This document shows positions 1 to 19,206 of a stretch of DNA of 64,000 nucleotides, piece after piece. Below the pieces are notes generated by a model, which was not told the origin of the DNA, did not search any database, and saw only the letters and a program-made list of their open reading frames with translations. A program made the position numbers and the translations under genes. Position 1 is the first letter of the stretch. The number at the start of each line of letters is the position of its first letter. The stretch is from Strigamia acuminata (Eukaryota; Arthropoda; Chilopoda; Geophilomorpha; Linotaeniidae): assembly GCA_949358305.1 (NCBI GenBank), contig OX442319.1, positions 13,826,001 to 13,890,000 of the forward strand. Reading direction: 5' to 3'.

Positions 1-345
1 AAGTGAAAATAACTGAAAAATCAAGTAAAATTAGATAAAATCAACAAAAATCAATCAAAATCAACAAAAATCAGGTAAAATCAGGTAAAATCAAGTAAAA
101 TCAGGTAAAATCAAGTAAAATCAGGTAAAATCAAGTAAAATCAGATAAAATCAAGTAAAATCAAGCAAAATCAAGTAAAATCAAGTAAAATCAAGTAAAA
201 TCAAGTAAAATCAATCAAAATCAACAAAAATCAGGTAAAATCAGGTAAAATCAAGTAAAATCAGATAAAATCAAGTAAAATCAGATAAAATCAAGTAAAA
301 TCAAGTAAAATCAAGTAAAATCAAGTAAAATCAACAAAAATTGGG
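1..345. repeat. 10-bp minisatellite in a HIPK intron
   Basis: About 34 tandem units of tcaagtaaaa with variants (tcaggtaaaa, tcagataaaa, tcaacaaaaa, tcaatcaaaa). It lies just downstream of the splice donor that ends the third HIPK coding exon, so it is intronic in that gene. No spacers, no coding potential. Confidence 0.95.
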
Positions 346-377
346 TAAAAATGACTGAATCAGTTAAAAACGTGTTA

Positions 378-2491
<2,114 letters not shown>

Positions 2492-4149
2492 CCCCACTCC
2501 GGTCCTGAAAAAGATCAAAAATAATTAATAAATAGATAAAAATAAAAAAATGGTCGTTAAATCGCGATTTACAACCGGACCGGTCGCAAATTGCACGTTA
2601 AAACGTCTAATTTCCATTTACGACCTAACCGGTTGCAAATTTAGGCCATTACGGTCGTTTGGAAGCGCAAATAATCTAAATATCTTCGCTTTTTCGATGC
2701 TAGTCAACAATAGGCTCAAATAGCCTTTATTTTTATCAGGAACTTCGTCCTGGTTTCATAACCCAAATGCCGGTTCCCATGGCAACTAATCCAATATGGC
2801 GTCAAAAGATTTGCTGTCAGTGCGAAGCAGGGCGGAAAATGGGACAAAAACACGTTGCCATGGCAACACAAATGAGCTTTGAGAACCCCCTTGACCAGAT
2901 CTTTGTAGTCGGAACAAAAAAATCGGACCTATTTCGCACGGCAGAATGCAAAACAGTGGGAAAGTGTGGGGAAAACATCACTTTCTATCCTTTTTAGTGT
3001 GTGAAAATCATATTTTCATGGTAATTTTAGTGAAGCACACTTGTCAGCACTCACATTGGAAGAAATGCATCTATAAATCAAAACAAAAGCGACCGATTGC
3101 GACATATGTTGAGCAACGGGTTTGGAAAATCAGTCGAAAATGATTCAAAAAAGCGACTTAAACCAATTTTTTTTGGAAAATAAAAGAAAAAACGTATTGT
3201 TCGACATTTTATTCGTTTTACAGTGGTCAAAACGATTTTTTTTTGGTCTAAAAATGCGAAAAACGAGTCGGACATTGGACGCCATTGTGGCGGCCATTGC
3301 GGGGTGAATGAGGTCGCGCGACAATGGTGGAGAATTTACCTTTCTCCCGACTCCTGGCCGCTTCCCGCTGCAAGTGAAGTGGGTTCGGTGGTTTTTGAGT
3401 CAGAGACAAAGGGATTTTGCCATGTGAAGTCGCGTTGGCGGCGAAAAATTCAATTTTTTGCGCTCCGCAGCCTTCGAATGGGCGAAAATGGCGGCCGGAT
3501 AGCGATTGAACGACTCCGCGAGTAGCGATGCATCAGTTCAGTACGATCTGCGCCGCTCGCTCATTTCTTGCGTGTCTGTGCGCGGCCTGGCTCTGACAGC
3601 CGAGAAATGAGAGACGGGTGAACGGTACTTGTGTTTGGGAACCGAAAGGGCGGGTTCGGAGTTTAGAGTTAGACGGCGCCGTGTTGGTGGATTTGTTTAC
3701 TCGTTTTTGTGATTTTCTTTTGAGTATTTTACTCCGTGAATTATATTTTTCTGTTTGAATTCAGTTTAAAGTTGTTGGCTTTTTTTGGGGTTATTTAAAA
3801 GTGTTTTGTATTTTGATTGATTTTGTCTCGTTTTCGAATGTTTCCTGGTGGTTCTCAGCAGGCGCTGACGTATGTAAGGTGAATGACGTCATCGTTTATT
3901 TAACTCGATGATTCCATAAAGAGCAAGGCGGGGATTTGGTGACGTCAAATTAATAAATCTGGGAATAAATAGTTTGGTTTCTAGAATTTGCGAATTGGTT
4001 TCGATTCCGTTGAATAAAATTCCAATGAATTTGGGGCCTTTCTCAGCCGGTTTTATCCGGAGCCCCGAGTGTGAGTTCTAGGACAACAAATAAAAAAATA
4101 ATTGCGAATAAAGGAAGTTCTTTGTCCTCGTTAACTAAATACAATTTAT
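2492..4149. other. HIPK upstream region / intergenic
   Basis: No exon with supported coding potential. 3280-3680 is clearly more GC-rich than its surroundings and is the best candidate for the HIPK promoter and non-coding first exon, because the exon holding the start codon is preceded by a good acceptor (cttttttcag-like) and so needs an upstream exon. Open frames of 60-100 codons here occur on both strands and resemble nothing I recognise. Confidence 0.5.
3884..3947. promoter_or_regulatory. Pair of palindromic CRE sites
   Basis: Two perfect TGACGTCA octamers stand at 3884-3891 and 3940-3947, with a half-matching TGACGTAT at 3866-3873. TGACGTCA is the consensus for CREB/ATF family dimers. 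They lie between the 5' end of HIPK and the 3' end of USP19, so they could serve HIPK. Binding is inferred from motif identity only. Confidence 0.45.
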
Positions 4150-4690
4150 ACCTAAAATGGCGGTTTTGTGGTCTAAAAAATGCGTTTTGTACATAAAAGT
4201 GCAGTGTTTTGTCTAAAAATTCAATTCAAAGACTAAACTGTCGGCTTTCAGAGACCAAAAAATCCTTATAGGAATAAAATTGCATATTTCAAGGCTAAAA
4301 TTGCAATTTTAGCACAAAATTCCAGGTTTTGGGGTCTAAAATAGCAATTTTAGCACAAAATTCCACGTTTTGGGGTCTAAAATAGCATTTTAAAATTTTC
4401 AAATGCTATTTTAGACTAAAAAATTATTTTAAAATTAAAATTGCAGGTTGTAAGGCTAAAACTTTGCAGTATAGCAAAAGTTACAGCTTTTGGGGTCTAA
4501 AACAGCATAATAACATATAAATTAGTTGTTTTTTGTGTGTAAAAAACGCATTTTACACAAAAATTGCAAGATTTGTGTCTAAAAAATACATTTTACACAA
4601 AAATTGCAGGTTTTGCGTCCGAAAAAAAAATGCATTTTACGCAAAAATTGCAGGTTTTAAGTCTAAAAGATGCATTTACATGTACCACGA
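4150..4690. repeat. Degenerate repeats of a gcaatttt...gtctaaaa motif
   Basis: Diverged copies of a 25-50 bp unit carrying ttttggggtctaaaat and aaaaattgcaggtttt, immediately downstream of the USP19 stop. The word aattttt-g-g-tctaaa recurs in the arrays at 5690-6430 and 12871-13930. No gene is visible between 4150 and the USP19 stop at 4970. Confidence 0.7.
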
Positions 4691-4969
4691 AGCAAACCAA
4701 AGCAAAACTCAAATATTATTTGAATTACTCATTTATTCCAATGACTATTTACACTCATAACAATAACAATAATGAAACCAGCCATATTTTTTTTTTTTAC
4801 AATATCCAATCGACATTAAAAACAAAAAGACAAATTTTAATTCCAAACTTTTACCCAAAAAATCCGTCAAACTCAACCCCACACAAACACACACACAAAC
4901 AAATAATAAAAAACAATAACAATAATAATTATCAATTATATCATACGTCACGCCTAGACGAGCCAACCA

Positions 4970-11147
<6,178 letters not shown>

Positions 11148-11705
11148 CTCTTTATCCTTTCTCTTTTTCGCTTTTTCCTCGTGTTCCAGGGTCGGGCTGA
11201 CCGTCCACTTGTTTTCGTTTCGCCTTTTGAACGGCCGGCTGCCGGCAATGTCGCCCAACTCCAGCGCTCTAATTAAACGTTATATTCAAAAGATTTTCGT
11301 GCAAAATACCTCGTTTATCCACTCCACAGCGATCTGTATGCAATGATAGTGAATAACATCGCTTCGAAAGGAATGTGGACCTCCATTTTGGCTTTAATCA
11401 TGGCCGCTCCGTCTGATTGGTTAAAAATAAATGAAGAATCGGTATTATTTAAAAAAAAAATAAAATAAAATTAGTAAAATGGGTTACTGTTAATTTTTTT
11501 TCTAAACATATATATTGATTCAATTAGATTTTTATATTTTATGTATTAAGAACAAATTTTGTGGACAACCAATAGCGATCGCGCTCGTGTTTTGCTGCGC
11601 GGAATTTTGAAATGAATGGCGGGTAATTTGAACTTTTATAAGCTTGTATTCTTTCATCAGTTCTAAATGTTTGATACATAAATAATACAGAGATAATCAT
11701 GAGTT
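11148..11705. other. USP19 5' region and EXOC5 3' UTR
   Basis: The gap between the two genes is about 560 bp. 11269-11309 looks like a very short intron (acceptor tttaattag, donor gag/gtattttg on the minus strand) upstream of the first USP19 coding exon. The stretch before it (11310-11400) contains a short upstream frame that stops before the junction, so it is probably 5' UTR. 11460-11700 is AT-rich and takes the EXOC5 3' UTR. Confidence 0.45.
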
Positions 11706-14700
11706 TTATTGCTTGTAATTGAGCTTCATGTTGAGTAATCTCGATTTTTGATCGGGCCGTAACTGGATGAAACTTCGTATCACAGATTTGTCCAAATGTG
11801 CCTGAAAATCAATTCGATCATCATTCTGACTTCAATTTGACGTCTGCAGCTTAAACCCACACTTACCAACGACTCATTTTGACAAATTGTATCTAAACTC
11901 GCTGCCGGAACAACAAATAAATTACACAGAGCAAACAACGACTCCCACAACTCGTCCACCAATCCAATATGGAACCCCTGCACGCATTTCCTGTACTCAT
12001 TCACGTCGAAAATCACCAAAATCGAACCTAAACAAAGAAAAATAAAAATAAACAACAAAAAATAATCATAATAATCAAATAAATACCTTGTTCGTTGTAC
12101 TGAATCTGCTGCAAATGTTCAAATATGAGTCGGTGAAAGCGGATGCCGAGTTCGGACAAAATGGCGTCCACGTTCTTGCCGACGAAACACTCCTTGATTT
12201 TCTTCACCTGGGCGTTCATAAACTTGACGATTTTCATGCAGGCCTGGAAAAAATGAAAATTTATTTATTTATTTATTTATTTATTTGTTTATTTAATGCG
12301 TTAAATTTATGGAAAGGGTGAAATGAAGTGAAATGTGCCCACTTCCGTCCCGCTCTGCGCATTCTCGTCGCTTTTGTCGTCGTTCTGCTTCTTTTCCGGC
12401 TTGAAGTCCGTCTTTTTTTGTTCGGTTTTCAGGATGTGGCCTATCCACGCAAAGATGGCCGCCAGTGATCTATTAAAAAAATTAGTTTTTGAATTTTTGA
12501 AATGGAATTTTTATTCATTTATTTTTATTTTTTACCGTTCGATTCCGATGTCGATTTTCTGTTCCACACTGCCGGTGAAGTTCTTTTTCTTTTGCATTAA
12601 TTCTGCTTGCTTTGAGCTGTTGCTGTTACGAAACAAATTGTTTGAGTAAGATACGTGGAATTTTGTATTTTTGGGGCCTAAAATTGTATCAAAATGCATT
12701 AATTGTGTCGAATTTAGTCCTTTTTTGGGGTCTGAATGCCATTTTAATGTCTAATCATAATAATTTTGGGTTTAAAAATGGTATTCTGGATCTAAAATTA
12801 GAGTTATGGGCATAAAAATGAATAAATTTTCATTAAAATAAGGTTTTTTTTAGTCTAACATGCAATTTTTAGTCCAAAAACTCAATTTTTAGTCCAAAAA
12901 CTCAATTTTTAGTCCAAAAACTCAATTTTTAGTCCAAAAACTCAATTTTTAGTCCAAAAACTCAATTTTTAGTCCAAAAACTCAATTTTTAGTCCAAAAA
13001 CTCAATTTTTAGTCCAAAAACTCAATTTTTAGTCCAAAAACTCAATTTTTAGTCCAAAAACTCAATTTTTAGTCCAAAAACTCAATTTTTAGTCCAAAAA
13101 CTCAATTTTTAGTCCAAAAACTCAATTTTTAGTCCAAAAACTCAATTTTTAGTCCAAAAACTCAATTTTTAGTCCAAAAACTCAATTTTTAGTCCAAAAA
13201 CTCAATTTTTAGTCCAAAAACTCAATTTTTAGTCCAAAAACTCAATTTTTAGTCCAAAAACTCAATTTTTAGTCCAAAAACTCAATTTTTAGTCCAAAAA
13301 CTCAATTTTTAGTCCAAAAACTCAATTTTTAGTCCAAAAACTCAATTTTTAGTCCAAAAACTCAATTTTTAGTCCAAAAACTCAATTTTTAGTCCAAAAA
13401 CTCAATTTTTAGTCCAAAAACTCAATTTTTAGTCCAAAAACTCAATTTTTAGTCCAAAAACTCAATTTTTAGTCCAAAAACTCAATTTTTAGTCCAAAAA
13501 CTCAATTTTTAGTCCAAAAACTCAATTTTTAGTCCAAAAACTCAATTTTTAGTCCAAAAACTCAATTTTTAGTCCAAAAACTCAATTTTTAGTCCAAAAA
13601 CTCAATTTTTAGTCCAAAAACTCAATTTTTAGTCCAAAAACTCAATTTTTAGTCCAAAAACTCAATTTTTAGTCCAAAAACTCAATTTTTAGTCCAAAAA
13701 CTCAATTTTTAGTCCAAAAACTCAATTTTTAGTCCAAAAACTCAATTTTTAGTCCAAAAACTCAATTTTTAGTCCAAAAACTCAATTTTTAGTCCAAAAA
13801 CTCAATTTTTAGTCCAAAAACTCAATTTTTAGTCCAAAAACTCAATTTTTAGTCCAAAAACTCAATTTTTAGTCCAAAAACTCAATTTTTAGTCCAAAAA
13901 CTCAATTTTTAGTCCAAAAACTCAATTTTTAGGCTAGAAATTCATTTCTGCCTGTAGAAAAAATACATTAAAATCAACATTAAATTACAATTACATCGTG
14001 AGCGGCGATAAGTTCATGACAAACATCTTGTCGAACAACTGCATGCTCGTCGTGCACTCGCGCACAACGTCGAAGAAATAGATTTTCGGCGCATCCTTCA
14101 TCTCCCCGCTCGGAATATCTAGAAACAAACCATTAATTCCCATCAAAACGATTAAAACGAACACATAAAACGCTTTTCTTACTCTGTATTCCGATTTCCA
14201 ACGCGTACTCGATGTATTCCGTGTGCAAATAGTGCAAAAGTACGTTGAAAATGCGCGCCGAGTTCGCCGCCAGGTCGAGTGGCGCCGACAACACTTGGCA
14301 TCTGCGCAGCGCCATTTTTGTTTTCTGTATCAGGCTCATGGAGACGATGTCGGAGAGGAAGAGCTGACCCGCGTAATTTTCAGATAACGTGCCCGTTGAT
14401 GTTTTACTCGTTTGGAACGTTCGTTTTAGGTCGTATAACCTGGAAATAAATGAAATCGGTTGTTGAATTTGATCAAAATGGATAAAAAATTGATTATTTT
14501 GATTGAAATATTAATAATTTTGTACAGAATAAGTCATTTTTGCATGAAAAATGACTTAAATCGGTCGAAAATTGATCAGTTTCGTCTTATTTCGGTAGAA
14601 AATTGATCAATTTCGTCTTATTTCGGTCTAAAATTGACTAATTTCAAACAAATTCGTTGATTTTCGACCGTAAAAAGTAAAAATACAATTAATTTCACGC

Positions 14701-17140
14701 CGAAATGACTAATCCAAAAGGACAAACTAATTTCCACGCACGCTCCGGACTGAATCGGTTTCTTTTGGTGCTTCAAATCATTGTAATATTTCTGCAGAAT
14801 TCCCTCAAATTTCTCCTTCAAACAGTCAGTTTCGTCCCTAAAATCACAAAACACGTCTAAATAAACAATCCTAACGTTTAATTAACGCAAATTTAACACA
14901 TTACGTGATGTATCGGTTCAAATATTCCCCGAAAATACTTTTCGTCACTTTATGCAACAACGTGGGATCGTTGCCGAAATTGAATTCGCTCAAGTCGTTC
15001 GACAGTTTGACGGTCCTGAAATGGATTTTTTGAATTGGTCGTTGATATTCGCGGTCGAAAAACTTACTCGCAATATAGGTTGAATAGATTTTCTAAATAT
15101 TTTTCTGGAATACAATTTTTGTCCTCGAGGATGAGTTGAATGTGTTCCTGGTGCAAATTGGGGGAAATAATGCAATTAGTTGATGTATTTCGTGAGAATA
15201 CGTAGTTATAGACAAATGTATACGCACCCGTAACTTTTTCTGATAGATGCAGAGGATGAACATGAGCATGACTTGATTCGGATTGACAAAAACCTCATTC
15301 ATGATAGCGTAGTTCGTTTTGCACAGCGGCAAAACTCTTGGAAATATTTCCTTCCAACTCTTCATCACCTGCAAAATCAAAATAAATTAAATAATTCAAA
15401 CTTTTAAACGTAAATAATTAACGTTTTTCTATTTCTAAACGTAAATTATTAACGTTTTTCGATTTCTAAACGTAAATAATTAACGTTTTTCGACTTTTAA
15501 ACGTAAATAATTAACGTTTTTCGACTTTTAAGCGTAAATTATTAACGTTTTTCAATTTCTAAACGTAAATTATTAACGTTTTTCGATTTCTAAACGTAAA
15601 TAATTAAGGTTTTTCAAGTTTAAAATGTAAAAAACATAATTAAACAGCTTAATTTTTAGGGTTTTAATGATTTTTGAACCTACTCCTTGACTATGTTTGA
15701 TGAAAGCGGCGATACATTCCGAGTAATGCTGTAAATGAATGCAATGAGCGAGTAAATATTGAGTTTCCGACTCGAATAGGACTTAATACACCTTAAATGG
15801 GGATAAAATGAGTGCAACTTGCTTCATCTCCTCTCGATTATCTGTTATATGAGCTTCCTTGAATTGATCGATCAAAAGCTTCTCGATTTCCTCATATTTA
15901 TCCGAAATTCGCTTCTTTACAGCGTCAAATCGAGCCAAACTGAAAAGTATTCAATTGTAGATCGATTAAAATAGAAAAATAAAAAAAATCGAAATTTACC
16001 CAAACGTTTAGGCAAAAAATTTTAAAAAATTTAAAACTCATAAAAAATATAACAAACCGAAAGAAATCAGAAATAAAATGGAAAAAATCGAAAAGAATTC
16101 GAAAAAAAATGGAAAAAATGGAAATGCAACGCACTTTTCGAGCGTCAACTCTTCGGCGACCATATTGAGCTTCTGAATGACATCGGCGGCCTCGTGCAAC
16201 TGACTCTTGTCCGTAAAAACCTCGGAAATGAGCGGGCCCGGGTTCAAAAACTCGCCGAAGTAATTCATGAGCCTCTGCGCCTCGACTGCGCGTGCGCGGG
16301 GCATGTTGATGCTCTCCAACTGGTCGCCCAGATGCACCACTTTGGTCGCCACGTAATTAATCCTCTCGTCCAGCTCCTGGAAACTCGTCAACGACGCCTT
16401 GTTCTGCTGCTGCAACTGCTGGATTTTGCTCTTCAGCTGCTTCTCTTCGTCCTTGCACGACATCTCCAGCTTTTCCGTCTGCACGAGCGTCGATTCGTAC
16501 AAACTCGATAAATCCCTACAGAATAGAACACAATTCACTTCTCTTTTTCTTTTCTTTATTCATGTTGGTTTTATTTTTGTGTTTTTGATGTTTTATTTTG
16601 TGTTTTTTAATGTTATTGAAGTTTTATTTTGTGTTTTTTAATGTTATTGATGTTTTATTTTGTGTTTTTTGATGATGTGATGTTTTATTTTGTGTTTTCT
16701 GATGATATGACGTTTTATTTTGTGTTTTCAGATGGTTTGTTTCGTATTTTTTTATGCTTTTTATGCTTTTAGTGTTCTATTCGTGATTTTTAGTCTCTTT
16801 TGGGCGGTTGTTTTAGTTTTTTCGTGAATCCTTGCTTTTTTTTTGTTTTTGTTTGTTTTTTAGCATTTTTTTAGGTTGTTTTTGATAATTTTTGGTCGTT
16901 TTTCGTTAATTTCCTTTACCGAATTGCTTGCTCGAATGCATCGTGTAGTACGAGTGGGTCGAAATTGAAGTCTTGTTTGGTTGCTTGGCTGGCCGGTCGT
17001 GATCGGATTTTCCACGTCAGTCGCTCAACGAATCCTTTGGAGTCGAAGGGATCCTAGGAAATGTTTGTTAGAGAGGAGTTTGTTTGGTATTTTGAACGCA
17101 CCTTCTCGACTTCTGATAGATACTGGTCACCGCCTCCCAT
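11706..17140 (-). CDS. EXOC5: Exocyst complex component 5 (Sec10), complete
   Basis: Sec10 is a subunit of the octameric exocyst that tethers secretory vesicles to the plasma membrane. Exons 5' to 3': 17140-17102, 17053-16920, 16515-16135, 15939-15792, 15728-15684, 15368-15228, 15147-15068, 15015-14905, 14837-14742, 14439-14183, 14118-13995, 12622-12536, 12469-12343, 12243-12087, 12027-11867, 11801-11706. The sum is 2184 nt = 727 aa, close to about 708 in human. Landmarks: N-terminal FVERLTWK, a coiled coil (EKQLKSKIQQLQQQNKASL), YVATKVVHLGDQLES, RAVEAQRLMNYFGEFL, HQKKPIQSG, EYIEYALEIGIQ, AEQKK-like TEQKKTDFKPE, GKNVDAILSELGIRFHRLI, EYRKCVQGF and the end FIQLRPDQKSR. Every junction has GT-AG ends and matching phase. 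The stop codon overlaps the AATAAA polyadenylation signal. The gene is in line with USP19 and HIPK. Confidence 0.96.
12871..13930. repeat. 53 identical copies of a 20-bp unit in an EXOC5 intron
   Basis: The unit agtccaaaaactcaattttt is repeated 53 times from 12871 to 13930 with no base difference that I can see. The flanks (12650-12870) hold diverged relatives such as ttttggggcctaaaattg. It occupies the intron between the exons at 12622 and 13995. Confidence 0.98.
15403..15610. repeat. 31-bp minisatellite in an EXOC5 intron
   Basis: About seven units of cgtaaataattaacgttttt plus cgacttttaaa or cgatttctaaa. Each unit holds a taattaacgtt core. It lies between the exons at 15368 and 15684. Confidence 0.88.
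16560..16745. repeat. Short tandem repeat of gttttattttgtgttttt
   Basis: Five or six irregular copies of a 30-bp unit (gttttattttgtgttttttaatgttattga and variants) in the EXOC5 intron 16516-16919; the rest of that intron is T-rich and unremarkable. Confidence 0.75.
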
Positions 17141-17862
17141 TTTGGTTGTTTACGTGCGGCAGGTACTCAGTTACGACGTAATGTAAATAACCTGGCGGCC
17201 ATTGGAGATGAGGTAATCGACGAGTCAGCGTAGCGCCAACTCGTGTCGATGAATGGCGAATTGCAAATGGCGGTTTTGTTTTTGGTTTTAAAATTTGAAT
17301 TAATTTGGTTTTTATGCAGAAAAAATTCTAAAATGACACCATTTGCAGCAATATTAAATCAATATGATAGAAAGAATAAATTTTCAGCAAAAAATCCAGC
17401 AAAATACAAAATATTTAGTTTTTTGATTAACATCACACAACATCACTTCAAACCACAAACAATTTGTCTGTAAACATGGATTTAATGAAATGTACATTTT
17501 CAAATGATTATATTAAAAAATAACGAAATGTTTTTTTCCCCAATGTATATACACAATACAAAAACACTATAATAAGTGCATTCAATTTCAAATTGTGAAA
17601 AACTGATTATAAAAACTGGATTTAATATAATTGTAATAAATCCGGAAAAAAATTCTTATCAGGAAATGAATGTATTAATATACTCATTTCCTGATGAGGA
17701 ATTATTCAGATAAAGTTTACCCCGCCGAACCATTGAATTTCAAAATGGCCGACAGGTAAATGAGTTAAAATCAAAATCAAAACCCAAAGAATCGACACCA
17801 TGGATTATGATAATCAGTTCTTCAATAATCCGATTCTAAAAAATATGACGCGTTTTGTGTCC
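17141..17862. other. EXOC5 promoter region / intergenic
   Basis: Divided between the EXOC5 upstream region and the 3' flank of the LRR gene, which ends at 17863. An imperfect hairpin stands at 17659-17694: tcaggaaatga is inverted as tcatttcctga around an AT centre. No other feature is recognised. Confidence 0.4.
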
Positions 17863-19095
17863 TTATATGATTTGATTCAATCCCAATGCCACAACAATAA
17901 TCAAAACAGTAGAAAATCCAGTTACAATTCCTTCGGCTTTACTGGTCAGCACGCTATTGACATTCGGCGACGAATTCACCTCAACCACCACGCTCGGAGA
18001 ACAGTCTTCTACCGGACCATCACCCGAAGCCTCAATTTCATCCCCACAGACATCCACATCATCCGCAAAGGAATTCATGTGAGAAACCCTTTTCCCTTGC
18101 AGGTCATCTGGACCCAGGCAGGTGCTGTTGTGGACCAACCCCTGGTACATAATGTCCTCCTGAGCGGCATCCAGCATCCAGCACAGATCTCTGGAACATA
18201 CGAACCGGTTGCCGAAGAAGCTTTCCTCTCCGATGGAAGGGTCCAAGAGGAAAGACTCATTGGAGGTTTTGCTGAACATATTGTGGCCAAACTCCAACCT
18301 GGAAACATCTTTCAAACCCAGGAATGCACCTGGATAGACTATGCCTATCCGGTTATGCTGCAACGACACTTCGGTAACATTGGAAGCCGTTAAGAATTGC
18401 GGATGAATATTGGTGATGCCGTTGTGGCTTATCGACACTTTACCTACATCCACTAGGAGCAGTGCTTGCTGTTGCATGTCATCGACTTCGGTGTGGGATA
18501 AAACAAATCTTTCAACGCCGGTTAGCGCGATGCCATTGCTTTCGAAGACTTCGACCGAAGAATTGACGATCGAAAGCCGCGCTAAGCCGCTAATGTTGCT
18601 GAATGCCTGTGACCGTATGGTTTTGAAGGTGCAGTTTACTATGGACAGCTGACCGGCTTCCTTCAGGTCCCTGAAGACACCCGAAGGGATTTCGTCAGCG
18701 GTTACGTCATAGAGATGGATCCTATGGATCCCGTGGATCCCACCGAGGGAATCAGAAGTCCAATCTCTGATGCGGGTGTGGGAGATGATCAGTTGGTGCA
18801 TGTCGGTGACCCTTTCAAAGATTAGTTTGCCGATGTGGAGGTTTTCCACGTGGGAGATGTTGAAGATGTGCAACGGCTCTGCGAAAACAGAGTTCCAAGG
18901 GTAGAGGTGGACCGTCCGGCAACCGGTAATGTGTACTTGGCTGGGCCGGGGTATGATGTGGTAGGGGATAAAGCTGAGCTCGGAGTTGGTGTCGGAACAG
19001 TTGCAGATTATGTGGGTTTTGGTGCACGTGCAGTCGGGCAAACACGCGCTGACTGAAAGCGGAAGCAATAACAGGAAGACGAAGAGAGAGATCAT
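17863..19095 (-). CDS. Secreted leucine-rich-repeat protein, probably GPI-anchored
   Basis: Single coding exon, 410 aa from the ATG at 19095. Residues 1-16 are a signal peptide (MISLFVFLLLLPLSVSA). A Cys cluster follows (CLPDCTCTKTHIICNC) like an LRRNT cap, then about nine irregular LRRs (for example SLQHNRIGIVYPGAFLGLKD) with many N-glycosylation sequons. A C-terminal cap with spaced cysteines follows (GNRFVCSRDLCWMLDAAQ). The protein ends in a hydrophobic stretch without a cytoplasmic tail (GFSTVLIIVVALGLNQII), which suggests a GPI-attachment signal rather than a normal TM anchor. A longer open frame to 19236 crosses a clear 5' UTR intron (donor gtaagt at 19205, acceptor ctag at 19121), so the upstream Met is rejected. 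The role is unknown; extracellular adhesion or ligand binding is typical of the fold. Confidence 0.85.
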   Translation of the reverse strand: MISLFVFLLLLPLSVSACLPDCTCTKTHIICNCSDTNSELSFIPYHIIPRPSQVHITGCRTVHLYPWNSVFAEPLHIFNISHVENLHIGKLIFERVTDMHQLIISHTRIRDWTSDSLGGIHGIHRIHLYDVTADEIPSGVFRDLKEAGQLSIVNCTFKTIRSQAFSNISGLARLSIVNSSVEVFESNGIALTGVERFVLSHTEVDDMQQQALLLVDVGKVSISHNGITNIHPQFLTASNVTEVSLQHNRIGIVYPGAFLGLKDVSRLEFGHNMFSKTSNESFLLDPSIGEESFFGNRFVCSRDLCWMLDAAQEDIMYQGLVHNSTCLGPDDLQGKRVSHMNSFADDVDVCGDEIEASGDGPVEDCSPSVVVEVNSSPNVNSVLTSKAEGIVTGFSTVLIIVVALGLNQII

Positions 19096-19206
19096 TGTGT
19101 TTGTGCTGGTGCTGGTTATTCTAGTGGAAAGTGGAAAATGGTAATTTTTGGTTATTGGTCGGGTGGTTTTGAGGTTTTTGGAGGTATTGTGGAGAAAGTA
19201 CTTACG

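Noticed and set aside
12871-13930. CRISPR-like array
   Set aside because: The 20-bp units are contiguous with no unique spacers, sit in a eukaryotic intron, and there are no cas genes.
18075-19056. Additional open frames on both strands over the LRR gene
   Set aside because: Shadows of the single LRR coding frame; none has domains or splice context.
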